A stretch of 64,000 nt of DNA from CAVVYJ01 sp963752495 (GTDB lineage: Bacteria > Pseudomonadota > Gammaproteobacteria > Burkholderiales > Methylophilaceae): the NCBI GenBank assembly GCA_963752495.1, contig CAVVYJ010000008.1:1-64000 (forward strand), written 5' to 3'. Within the stretch, counting starts at the first letter, position 1. Every line of letters begins with the position of its first letter. Positions 57,084-64,000 of the stretch are shown piece by piece. The translations under genes and the position numbers were made by a program. The notes under the pieces are model-generated. The model made no database searches and was not told where the DNA came from. It was given only the letters and a program-made list of their open reading frames with translations.

Positions 57084-58566
57084 TATTACCTACATCAGTG
57101 GCATGAAAGCTCAAGTTTGCTCTGGCGCCACCATCTTCTCGGTTGCGGATAGTGAAAATTGCATCATGCGAATTTGCAATGGCTTGTACGATGGATAAGC
57201 CTAGACCAAATCCCTTAGTGTTGCCCGTGGAGAATTTTTTAATTTGAGAAGTATCAAAAGTTTTGCTAAAGCCTTTTCCACGATCATTTACACTGATATT
57301 AATTCGATTGTCAGTTTTGCTCACATCAATTTCTATTGGTTGATTATGTAAATCTGCATGTATTGCGTTATCAATCAAGTTCACCAGAGCCTGCGTAAGC
57401 AAGCTGGCATTGCCCTTAATCAGTAGTTCCGGTTCGCTGATATTTACCAATAAGTTAATTGGTTCGCCGCGATTTTTATATAGTGTGGTTACTACACCAA
57501 TAATCTCTTCGGGTGACTGCCAATCCATTGGAATAGCTTGGGTTGATTCCAGCCTAATAAGAGAAAGGATATTTTCAGTTGTAGTAGCTAAATAACGCGC
57601 TTGTGATGCTATCAACGTACTTAAGTGATTCATTTGTTTTGCATCTAAGTTTGACTGTTGAAGCGTTGTGGCTGCACCCAAAATTGAGGTGAGTGGTGTG
57701 CGCATATCATGCGAAATAGAGGCCAGTAAGGCGTTTTGTATGGACTCTTCTTGCACTCTAAATTCTGCTTGTTTGGCCTTCTCGATATTAACAAGTCGTT
57801 GATAGGCGAGTGAAATTTGATCCACACAAGACTTGATGGCAATGTACATTTCAATACTGCTGTTTAGATTGTCTTCATTATCAATGTTGCCGACGACCAA
57901 AATCGGGTCAAGGCTTGCATCTTGGCTGGGCATTCGGCTAAATGGTATTAGCCAATATGCAGAGTGTGCCCAATATTCGGTATAGGGACTGATGGGTTTA
58001 CCATTTGCAGATACCCAATTAAGCAATCGACTATCTGGTATCTCTATTGAACCAGACTGGCTCTTGATGGCGTAATTGTTGCCTTCTTGTGAAGTAAGCA
58101 CTATCGCAAATGGTTTATCAAACTCGACTTGCATTAACCTACAAGTGTCTTGTAATAAGTTATTCACATCGGTAGCTAGTGCTAGGTTTTCAGCCAGCGT
58201 TCTACCGAATAGTGCATGTTTTGTAGCGATGGACGCTTGCTGTGTTTGAAATTTTAATCGTTTCACCAATGAAGTGATTACTATTGAAACGATTAGAAAA
58301 CAGATTAAACTGACTAGGGATTCAACATGGGCAACTTCAAAGGTATAGCGTGGCGCGGTAAAAAAATAGTTGATGGTTAAAAATGCTAAAAACGCGGTGA
58401 GCAAGGCCACCAAAAACTCGCAAAAATAAGCTGCCACAACTACTACCAGCAAATATAACAGCGTAACGCCTGTCAAGCCAAGTGTGCTAAATAAGTGGTA
58501 ATTAATCACCGTAATTACCGCCAGTAAAACAAGCATCGCCAAAAATTGTAGACTATGTTTTTGCAT
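57073..58566 (-). CDS. kdpD: Short KdpD-type sensor histidine kinase (no N-terminal KdpD domain)
   Basis: A 497-residue membrane kinase. It begins directly with the four-helix DUF4118 module (~5-105), followed by a GAF-like region, HisKA with the phospho-His in LLASISHDMRTPLTSILGAA, and HATPase motifs VNLIDNAIHA, NDRGKGF and GFGLGLSIVQAIA. Full KdpD (~890 aa) has an extra ~390-residue N-terminal KdpD/Usp part with a nucleotide site that is absent here. The start and upstream sequence give no sign of truncation. Confidence 0.88.
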   Translation of the reverse strand: MQKHSLQFLAMLVLLAVITVINYHLFSTLGLTGVTLLYLLVVVVAAYFCEFLVALLTAFLAFLTINYFFTAPRYTFEVAHVESLVSLICFLIVSIVITSLVKRLKFQTQQASIATKHALFGRTLAENLALATDVNNLLQDTCRLMQVEFDKPFAIVLTSQEGNNYAIKSQSGSIEIPDSRLLNWVSANGKPISPYTEYWAHSAYWLIPFSRMPSQDASLDPILVVGNIDNEDNLNSSIEMYIAIKSCVDQISLAYQRLVNIEKAKQAEFRVQEESIQNALLASISHDMRTPLTSILGAATTLQQSNLDAKQMNHLSTLIASQARYLATTTENILSLIRLESTQAIPMDWQSPEEIIGVVTTLYKNRGEPINLLVNISEPELLIKGNASLLTQALVNLIDNAIHADLHNQPIEIDVSKTDNRINISVNDRGKGFSKTFDTSQIKKFSTGNTKGFGLGLSIVQAIANSHDAIFTIRNREDGGARANLSFHATDVGNIDA

Positions 58567-58632
58567 GTTGAAACTCCTTACAATAATCAGAGTTTACGAC
58601 TTGCGTGTATCAATTGCATAAACAGGGTTAAT

Positions 58633-59544
58633 TTATTCTGGTGGAAGCTTTGTTTCGTGCGGCGTAATCAAACTTTTCTGAAGCATCGCCTTCCGACTTT
58701 CAGGAGTTTCTAAGCTCACGCGACCAATCACTCCGTGCCGATAATCAGTAAGAAATGTCACAGCGGTTTTTTCCATGTCCCATAGGCCATCATGTCGTTT
58801 GTAAGAGCGGCGCTTGGCAATGGCCTCAAGTAAATCTACGCCATCCATCTCATTCACATCGAGTTTCATAGAATCTAGCTTATAACGAGTATTAAGCAAT
58901 GCAGGATAACTTTTAAGTAAATTGTTGGCTAAAAAGACTGCCACATCCTCATCTATTACCGCATTGCGGCCAATCGCATGGCTGGCTGCGAGCATATAGC
59001 CGTCGCAGTCATGTTCTATTTTTGGCCACATCATGCCTGGTGTGTCGATAATGCTCATCGTGTCATCCAAATCAAACCTTTGCTGGCTCTTGGTCACGGC
59101 GGGCTCATCACCCACTTTGGCGATGCGGCGATTCAATAGTGCGTTCATCAATGTGGATTTCCCCACGTTAGGGATGCCCATAATCATCATGCGGAGGGGC
59201 TTTAAATGCGTGCCTCGATGAGGCGTCAATTTTTTAGCAAGCGCAGGGATTTTTTTTGCATCCCCAGCTTTTTTGCAACTTAGCGCAACCGCTTTGGTAT
59301 TGGGCTGTGCATTAAAGTAATTAAGCCATGCCTGAGTCACTTCCGGGTCGGCTAGATCCGCTTTATTCAAAATTTTTAAATTCGGGCGCTGACGAAAAAG
59401 TCGCATCTCGTCAATCATTGGGTTGTGGCTTGCAGCGGGCAGACGTGCATCTAGCACTTCGATGACGATGTCGACGAACTCCATGGTTTCCTCTGCCTTT
59501 TTTCTTGCAGAGGTCATGTGACCGGGGTACCACTGTATAGCCAT
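58633..59544 (-). CDS. ylqF: YlqF/RbgA-type ribosome biogenesis GTPase
   Basis: A circularly permuted GTPase for large-subunit assembly. The motif order is G4 NKAD (LKILNKADLAD), then G1 GIPNVGKSTLMNALL, G2-like VTKSQQRFDL and G3 DTPGMMWPK, which is diagnostic. The N-terminal MAIQWYPGHMTSARKK is the family signature. At 303 aa it is normal. Confidence 0.94.
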   Translation of the reverse strand: MAIQWYPGHMTSARKKAEETMEFVDIVIEVLDARLPAASHNPMIDEMRLFRQRPNLKILNKADLADPEVTQAWLNYFNAQPNTKAVALSCKKAGDAKKIPALAKKLTPHRGTHLKPLRMMIMGIPNVGKSTLMNALLNRRIAKVGDEPAVTKSQQRFDLDDTMSIIDTPGMMWPKIEHDCDGYMLAASHAIGRNAVIDEDVAVFLANNLLKSYPALLNTRYKLDSMKLDVNEMDGVDLLEAIAKRRSYKRHDGLWDMEKTAVTFLTDYRHGVIGRVSLETPESRKAMLQKSLITPHETKLPPE

Positions 59545-59597
59545 AATGAATGTTAAATGTTGTGTGCGACACTCATTTTAACATTTAGACAGATGTT

Positions 59598-60086
59598 TTA
59601 ATGATTCTTTCTTTCCATGCGCTCCTGCTTTCTTTGCATGCGTTTTTTGCGGAAGTTTTCACGCTCTTCGGGGCTCATGTTTTTAATACGCTCACGAAAC
59701 TTTTGTTTTTGTTCTGGCGATAATTGACGCCACTTTTCACGTAAAGCTTTTCTCTCTTCTGGCGGAAGTTTTCTAAATTCACGTATTCTTTCTTTGACTA
59801 ATGCTTTGTCCTCATCACTTAAATTCTTATAGCGGTGTAACTTTTCTTTTGTTTGCTCACGCTGTTCGGGGGGCATGTTCGCCCAGCGCTCTGCGCCTTT
59901 GCTCAAACGCTCTTGACGCTCAGGCGGGAAATCGTTCCAGCGGTCTTTAACCGAATTTAAGGTTTCCTGCTGTGCTGGCGTGAGTGATTCCCATGTAACA
60001 CCAGCAGCCAAGGCCTGCTGCATTGTGAGCAGGCTAAGCCAAAACAGTAGGTTAATAACATGCCTGATAATAAAAGTATCTTTCAT
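59598..60086 (-). CDS. DUF3106 exported charged-repeat protein
   Basis: A 162-residue protein with a signal peptide (MKDTFIIRHVINLLFWLSLL...ALAAG). The rest is a run of helical repeats of the type LxPEExxxLRExWRxLSPEQxxxFRERIK, the DUF3106 signature. It is strongly basic at the C-terminus. The function is unknown. It is the last gene of the sigma-factor operon and overlaps the preceding gene by 4 bp. Confidence 0.88.
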   Translation of the reverse strand: MKDTFIIRHVINLLFWLSLLTMQQALAAGVTWESLTPAQQETLNSVKDRWNDFPPERQERLSKGAERWANMPPEQREQTKEKLHRYKNLSDEDKALVKERIREFRKLPPEERKALREKWRQLSPEQKQKFRERIKNMSPEERENFRKKRMQRKQERMERKNH

Positions 60087-60310
60087 TTTTTTACTCCTGC
60101 TTCTGCGTTGTTTTGCGATTTGTTCGCAGGCGCAGATTTGTTTTCAAACTCTTTTATTGCGGCTTCAAAAGAAGCTTGGTCATCTTCATCGAGCTCACCT
60201 AGCAACTCGATTAAATCAATGGGTAAATCATCATTTTCCCGTGCATACACGCCAAAAGAATAAATTAAAATACCGGCTACGAGCCAATATCTAAGCGGCG
60301 TTTGCGGCAT
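60083..60310 (-). CDS. Small one-TM protein in the sigma operon
   Basis: A 75-residue protein. The start at 60310 (MPQTPLRYWLVAGILIYSFG) is chosen because it gives a clean N-terminal membrane helix and a 20-bp overlap with the DUF3619 gene. The remainder is acidic (ELLGELDEDDQASFEAAIKEF). It occupies the usual place of a small gene between DUF3619 and DUF3106 in betaproteobacteria. No function is known. Confidence 0.75.
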   Translation of the reverse strand: MPQTPLRYWLVAGILIYSFGVYARENDDLPIDLIELLGELDEDDQASFEAAIKEFENKSAPANKSQNNAEAGVKK

Positions 60311-60659
60311 CTTCTTTTTCTTCAATTTCGTCCATCCAAACGTAAAAACCGGGGTCACTCAGCGCCTCTAATTCATCGGGATTTTCAATCAGTTCCAGCA
60401 TGGCGGTTTGGTCAGTCGCTGCACTGCCATTTGTATGTAAATATGGCAGTGCTAGCATAACTGCAAACACGCTGCACAAAGCCAAACCTGCAGCAGGCAA
60501 CAAATAGTTTGCTTTGAACCATGCACTTATACCTGACGGCTGCAGTGCCTGACGACGTATTTCTTGCAGACGTTTTTTGGTGTCGGCATCTAAATTTTTT
60601 GCACTGCTTTGTAGGGCGTTTTTGATGCGCTCTTCCAAATTAGACTGTTCCCGATTCAT
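60291..60659 (-). CDS. DUF3619 protein, probable anti-sigma-like membrane protein
   Basis: A 122-residue protein with a cytoplasmic N-terminal ~45 residues, one membrane helix (YLLPAAGLALCSVFAVMLAL, ~52-72) and an acidic C-terminus (ELIENPDELEALSDPGFYVWMDE) typical of DUF3619. It overlaps the upstream sigma-factor gene by 4 bp. Small, one-TM, sigma-coupled proteins are often anti-sigma factors; this is inferred from arrangement. Confidence 0.82.
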   Translation of the reverse strand: MNREQSNLEERIKNALQSSAKNLDADTKKRLQEIRRQALQPSGISAWFKANYLLPAAGLALCSVFAVMLALPYLHTNGSAATDQTAMLELIENPDELEALSDPGFYVWMDEIEEKEDAANAA

Positions 60660-61180
60660 ATCAAATGATCCTTTAAAATATCCCGCAATTTTTCTAAGGC
60701 GCGCGCGTAGTGCGTTTTAACGCTACTTTCAGAACACTGCATGGCTTTTGCGGTATCGCCGATGTCCATGCCTTCCCACAGTCGCAGCAAAAAAACCTGT
60801 TGCTGTCTAAGGGGCAAGTTGCTTAACGCATTATTTAAGCTTTGCATAAATTGTGCATCTTGCAGTTTAAAATCCGGCATCACATTCGTTTCTGCAGGCA
60901 ACTGTTCCAGCATGTCGTCATGTTCATCATCTTCCGAATCCAAGTGTAGCCAGCTGCGAAAGCGATTACGTACTTGCTGGCGACGATGCCAATCCAGAAT
61001 GCGTGACTCAAGTATGCTGTAAAAGAGCGGTTTCCAGCTTGCTTTTTCATGAGTGCTATATTTCTGCACCAGCTTGATCATGGCGTCTTGCACAATATCC
61101 AAAGCGTCTTCGCGGTTGCCTGTCGCAAAATGCGCCATGCGAAAGGCACGACTTTCGATCTCAGCTAAAAAAGACTCCAT
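60656..61180 (-). CDS. ECF-type RNA polymerase sigma factor
   Basis: A 174-residue sigma factor. Region 2 is ALDIVQDAMIKLVQKYSTH ... FYSILESRILDWHRRQ; region 4 is LPLRQQQVFLLRLWEGMDIGDTAKAMQCSESSVKTHYARALEKLR. An acidic linker (HLDSEDDEHDDMLEQ) separates them. This is the sigma factor that heads DUF3619/DUF3106 operons in betaproteobacteria. Its target promoters cannot be read here. Confidence 0.92.
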   Translation of the reverse strand: MESFLAEIESRAFRMAHFATGNREDALDIVQDAMIKLVQKYSTHEKASWKPLFYSILESRILDWHRRQQVRNRFRSWLHLDSEDDEHDDMLEQLPAETNVMPDFKLQDAQFMQSLNNALSNLPLRQQQVFLLRLWEGMDIGDTAKAMQCSESSVKTHYARALEKLRDILKDHLI

Positions 61181-61228
61181 TAGCAGTTCATTTCAATCAA
61201 TCGTGCCTCTCTCTATCTCGCTAAACAA

Positions 61229-61672
61229 TTAGCTACGACGTTTTGCGCGCTTATCCAATCGTTTGTTAATGCGCTCACCTTTTGCATCCAGGCGATTATC
61301 TGCGTGGTCACCGCGACGGTCTAGGCGATTATCGATACGGTCACCTTTTTTATCCAAGCGGTTATCAATGCGGTCACCCTTATTTCTCAGGTGTTCGGCA
61401 CGTTTTTCGTGACCGTTTGCTTCGGCTCTGTCAGCTTTGCGGTCCATGCGATCTTCTACACGGTCTCCACGGTTATCTAAGCGGTCTTCAATTCGATCCC
61501 CACGCTTATCTAAATGCTCTTCGCGGCGGTCCCCGCGGTTATCTAAACGTTCTTCAATACGGTCGCCACGCTTATCTAAATCTACCTTAGCAGCATTGGA
61601 ATCTTCTGCAAAAGCGCTGGCTGAGACGATTAAAGCCATTGCTGCTTGTGCGATGATGAGAGATGTTTTCAT
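61229..61672 (-). CDS. Exported charged tandem-repeat protein
   Basis: A 147-residue protein. The signal peptide ends at ASAFA-ED (residue ~22). The mature part is built almost wholly of an 11-residue repeat, consensus LDKRGDRIEDR, in about nine copies (e.g. LDNRGDRREEHLDKRGDRIE), with alternating Arg/Lys and Asp/Glu, predicted as one long charged helix. The DNA repeats are diverged but visible as recurring blocks of about 33 bp, so the repeat is old. The gene lies 48 bp before the sigma gene on the same strand. No family is recognised. A metal- or nucleic-acid-binding or structural role is conceivable. Confidence 0.82.
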   Translation of the reverse strand: MKTSLIIAQAAMALIVSASAFAEDSNAAKVDLDKRGDRIEERLDNRGDRREEHLDKRGDRIEDRLDNRGDRVEDRMDRKADRAEANGHEKRAEHLRNKGDRIDNRLDKKGDRIDNRLDRRGDHADNRLDAKGERINKRLDKRAKRRS

Positions 61673-61889
61673 TATTCACTCCTTTTTAGTTGATATTGGG
61701 GACAATATTGCAGCCCTTACTACACGAAACGCAGTCGATTAATGTTTGACGACAGTGATTTTATAAATATTTTAATGCGGTTGAAAATTAATTTAGCTGA
61801 ATGCTAACAGATTGAGGCAATGGCTAGGAAATGCTGGCAACTAGAAAACGTTGTGGAGTAACGTGTTAAAGCTTTTATGTTGTCGAGAA

Positions 61890-64000
61890 TTAGCGTGTTG
61901 TGCGCTTTTTAGAGACTTCAACGGCTTTTAAATTTGGCATAGTGAGTTTTTTATTGGAAATCACCAAATGTTCGATGGTTTGTGCCGGCGCAGGTGGGCT
62001 AAAGTAATAACCCTGAATTTGGTCACAACCACGCGCTGCCAGATAAGCTACTTGCTCGGATGTCTCAACGCCTTCGGCAACGACTTTTAAGCTCAGGTTT
62101 TTTGCCAGCGATATGATGGTATCGACGATAGGTGCTTTGTTTTTACTCAAAACAATATCGTCAGTAAATACTTTATCAATCTTTAGCGTATCCAAAGGCA
62201 GACTGTTGAGGTAAGAAAGGCTGGAATAACCCGTTCCAAAATCGTCTACAGAAAGTTTAATACCTAGCGCTTTAATTTCGTGCAGCGATTTCAGGGCGCT
62301 ACTCGTGTCGCTCATGAACAGACTTTCTGTGAGTTCAAATTCTAAATACTCAGCTTTCATACCAGTTTCAACTAGTATGGCTTTAATAGACTCGACCAGA
62401 TTGCTTTGTTTAAACTGGCGTGCAGATAAGTTGACTGACATCAGTAGCTCGCCAAGCCCTGTTTTTTGCCATGCTACGGCTTGCTTGCAGGCGTTTCGCA
62501 ATACCCACTCGCCAATCGGTAAAATGAGGCCGGTTTCTTCTGAAAGTGCGATAAAGTCACCAGGTGATACTGTGCCAAGCTCTTCATTATTCCAACGAAT
62601 CAGCGCTTCTACGCCTACAATTTGACCCGACACCAAGTCTACTTTTGGTTGATACAGTAGCAAGAACTCATCACGTTCAAGCGCTCTGCGCAAGAGTGCT
62701 TCCATCCGCATGCGGCCGGCTGCTTTTTCATTCATTGCTTGCGTAAAGAATTGAAAATTATTTCTGCCTAACTCTTTAGCGCGGTACATAGCAACATCGG
62801 CATGCTTCACAAGCGCTTCGGCGGAGGCACCATCATTAGGGTAAACCGATATGCCCACGCTGCAGGTGATTGAGAGATCTTGTCTATTAACTTTCATCGG
62901 TGCCGATACAGATTCAATCATGCGATTCAAAACACCTATCTTAAGATTTTCATCAATATCGCCCTGCAAAATAACAATAAATTCATCACCGCCAAAGCGT
63001 GCCACAGTGTCAGTTTCTCGGATGCTGGCTTGCAGGCGTTTAGAGATTTGTACGAGCAAATCATCGCCTGCATGGTGTCCCATGCTGTCGTTAATATATT
63101 TAAAGCGGTCCAGATCGATAAAGAGCACCCACGCCGGGTTGCCGGTTCTGTCACTGTGTTCCATGGCTTGGCGAATGCGGTCTTGAAGCAGGATACGATT
63201 AGGCAACCCTGTTAGCGTGTCATACTGCGCCTGCATTAAAAGCTGTTCTTCACGGTCATGTGCCGATATCACAATGCCAATGCGGCTCGCAAGTTCGCGG
63301 AACTCGCTCCAATGGTTATTGTTCTCATCAAGTGCTGATTTGCTACCCACGGCAAGAAATGCGCACATTTTGCTTTGCCAGAAAACAGGCACGGTCCAAA
63401 TAAAATTTTCGCCTAATTCCGCAGCAAAGCTCTCATGGACGAATTTGCTCTGCATGCTGCATTCACTCACCTTACCTTGACCATAGGATTTGATGATGTT
63501 GATTTCTCTGCTAGGAATGGCGATGCGCGCAGAGGTTAGTGCTGCGCTACCAGAAATATCCACGCTGCATTGTATCTCTGAACCTTCTTTTTCATCCAGA
63601 CGGTAGATATAGAAGGATGCCTCCGGGTTAAGTGCTTGCATCCTTGTCATTACGCGACCAATCAACTCTTCCACATCTAGTTTTGTAACGATTTCTCGAT
63701 CAATTGTTGAAAGTGAACGTTGCGATTCGAGTTGATGCTTGATATGGGATGACATGCTGTTAAAAGCATTTGCCAGTTCAGTAAACTCCGAGGTGCCGTC
63801 AACTTTCACCTCGACGTAATCTCCTTTGGATATTTTTTTTGTACCGTCAATGAGCCGCTCAAGCGGCACCATGGTTCTTCTGACTTGCATTAGACTCAAC
63901 AGCCCAACGATGAGCAAGCTTAAGAGTGCAATCCAGATATAACCTCCGCTGCCAATTAAACTCCCATAGATATCTGCAGAGATTGGATAGCGACGGGTAG
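61890..64000 (-). CDS. GGDEF-EAL c-di-GMP protein, 5' end cut by window edge
   Basis: Open without a stop to the right edge (it reads on as YPISADIYGSLIGSGGYIWI upstream of the first TTG), so the N-terminus is missing. Visible parts are a TM helix (IWIALLSLLIVGLLSLM), HAMP (RTMVPLERLIDGTKKISKGD), a GAF-like domain, GGDEF (LTGLPNRILL, ARFGGDEFIVIL) and EAL (GVEALIRWNN, DDFGTGYSSL, KIDKVF, VAEGVET). Both motifs are intact. The missing N-terminus probably holds a periplasmic sensor domain. Confidence 0.92.
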   Translation of the reverse strand, partial: TRRYPISADIYGSLIGSGGYIWIALLSLLIVGLLSLMQVRRTMVPLERLIDGTKKISKGDYVEVKVDGTSEFTELANAFNSMSSHIKHQLESQRSLSTIDREIVTKLDVEELIGRVMTRMQALNPEASFYIYRLDEKEGSEIQCSVDISGSAALTSARIAIPSREINIIKSYGQGKVSECSMQSKFVHESFAAELGENFIWTVPVFWQSKMCAFLAVGSKSALDENNNHWSEFRELASRIGIVISAHDREEQLLMQAQYDTLTGLPNRILLQDRIRQAMEHSDRTGNPAWVLFIDLDRFKYINDSMGHHAGDDLLVQISKRLQASIRETDTVARFGGDEFIVILQGDIDENLKIGVLNRMIESVSAPMKVNRQDLSITCSVGISVYPNDGASAEALVKHADVAMYRAKELGRNNFQFFTQAMNEKAAGRMRMEALLRRALERDEFLLLYQPKVDLVSGQIVGVEALIRWNNEELGTVSPGDFIALSEETGLILPIGEWVLRNACKQAVAWQKTGLGELLMSVNLSARQFKQSNLVESIKAILVETGMKAEYLEFELTESLFMSDTSSALKSLHEIKALGIKLSVDDFGTGYSSLSYLNSLPLDTLKIDKVFTDDIVLSKNKAPIVDTIISLAKNLSLKVVAEGVETSEQVAYLAARGCDQIQGYYFSPPAPAQTIEHLVISNKKLTMPNLKAVEVSKKRTTR

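Noticed and set aside
61229..61672. CRISPR-like repeats
   Set aside because: The repeats are imperfect, have no unique spacers, and code for a regular 11-residue peptide repeat with a signal peptide.
61282..61742. Long plus-strand frames opposite the charged-repeat gene
   Set aside because: They are mirror frames caused by the repetitive codons. The minus-strand frame has the signal peptide and sensible start.

Overview
The window looks like a chromosomal segment of a betaproteobacterium, most likely a Methylophilaceae member (Methylotenera-like). This is inferred from the AT-leaning composition, the DUF3619/DUF3106 pair behind an ECF sigma factor, the Rep/Uup pair, and a Dnr/NarXL-controlled NirK-type denitrification set. 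I ran no database search.

Layout. (1) 1-8.9 kb is a biofilm-adhesin locus of Lap type: the 3' end of a giant RTX adhesin with a VWA domain (frame-disrupted), a small conserved gene, lapD and lapG (both frameshifted) on the minus strand, and a TolC-like type I secretion outer-membrane protein. (2) 9.0-14.1 kb holds tRNA-Leu(TAA), a small lipoprotein, a membrane-anchored peroxiredoxin, and a compact signalling operon: yfiR, an unknown one-TM protein, a CHASE8-HAMP-PAS-GGDEF-EAL enzyme and a BLUF blue-light receptor. It ends at tRNA-Arg(CCT). (3) 14.14-48.97 kb is best read as one integrative island of about 34.8 kb inserted in the 3' end of tRNA-Arg(CCT). It has a tyrosine integrase beside the tRNA, a short copy of the tRNA 3' end (one G shorter) at 48953-48965, and GTATAAAAAT repeat pairs just inside both ends. 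Its left part is a phage-satellite-like module (int, alpA, two replication-type genes, a DUF2280 gene) followed by a candidate structured RNA. Its main cargo is nitrate-to-N2O respiration: dnr, norCB, norEFQD, nirK-nirV-sco-cytochrome c', narXL, nnrS, a UbiM/UbiH-like hydroxylase, two narK, narGHJI, a beta-carbonic anhydrase, an outer-membrane porin and moaA. No nosZ and no nap genes are present. Degraded FRG-domain and YegP-like genes lie at the right end. (4) 48.97-64 kb is ordinary core: uup, rep, a diguanylate cyclase, kup with a short kdpDE, ylqF, a sigma/DUF3619/DUF3106 operon preceded by a charged-repeat exported protein, and a partial GGDEF-EAL gene.

How it fits together. NarK proteins import nitrate. 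NarGHI, assembled by NarJ, reduces it with quinol, NirK makes NO, and NorCB (matured by NorQD) makes N2O. NarXL senses nitrate/nitrite. A Dnr-type Crp/Fnr protein probably acts on TTGAT-N4-(A/G)TCAA boxes found before norC/dnr, norE and nirK. The flanks are rich in c-di-GMP genes (LapD, two GGDEF-EAL, one GGDEF), which suits surface attachment.

Caution: at least ten genes, both core and island, show single or multiple reading-frame breaks, several at homopolymers. Consensus indel errors are the simplest explanation, so inactivation should not be assumed.
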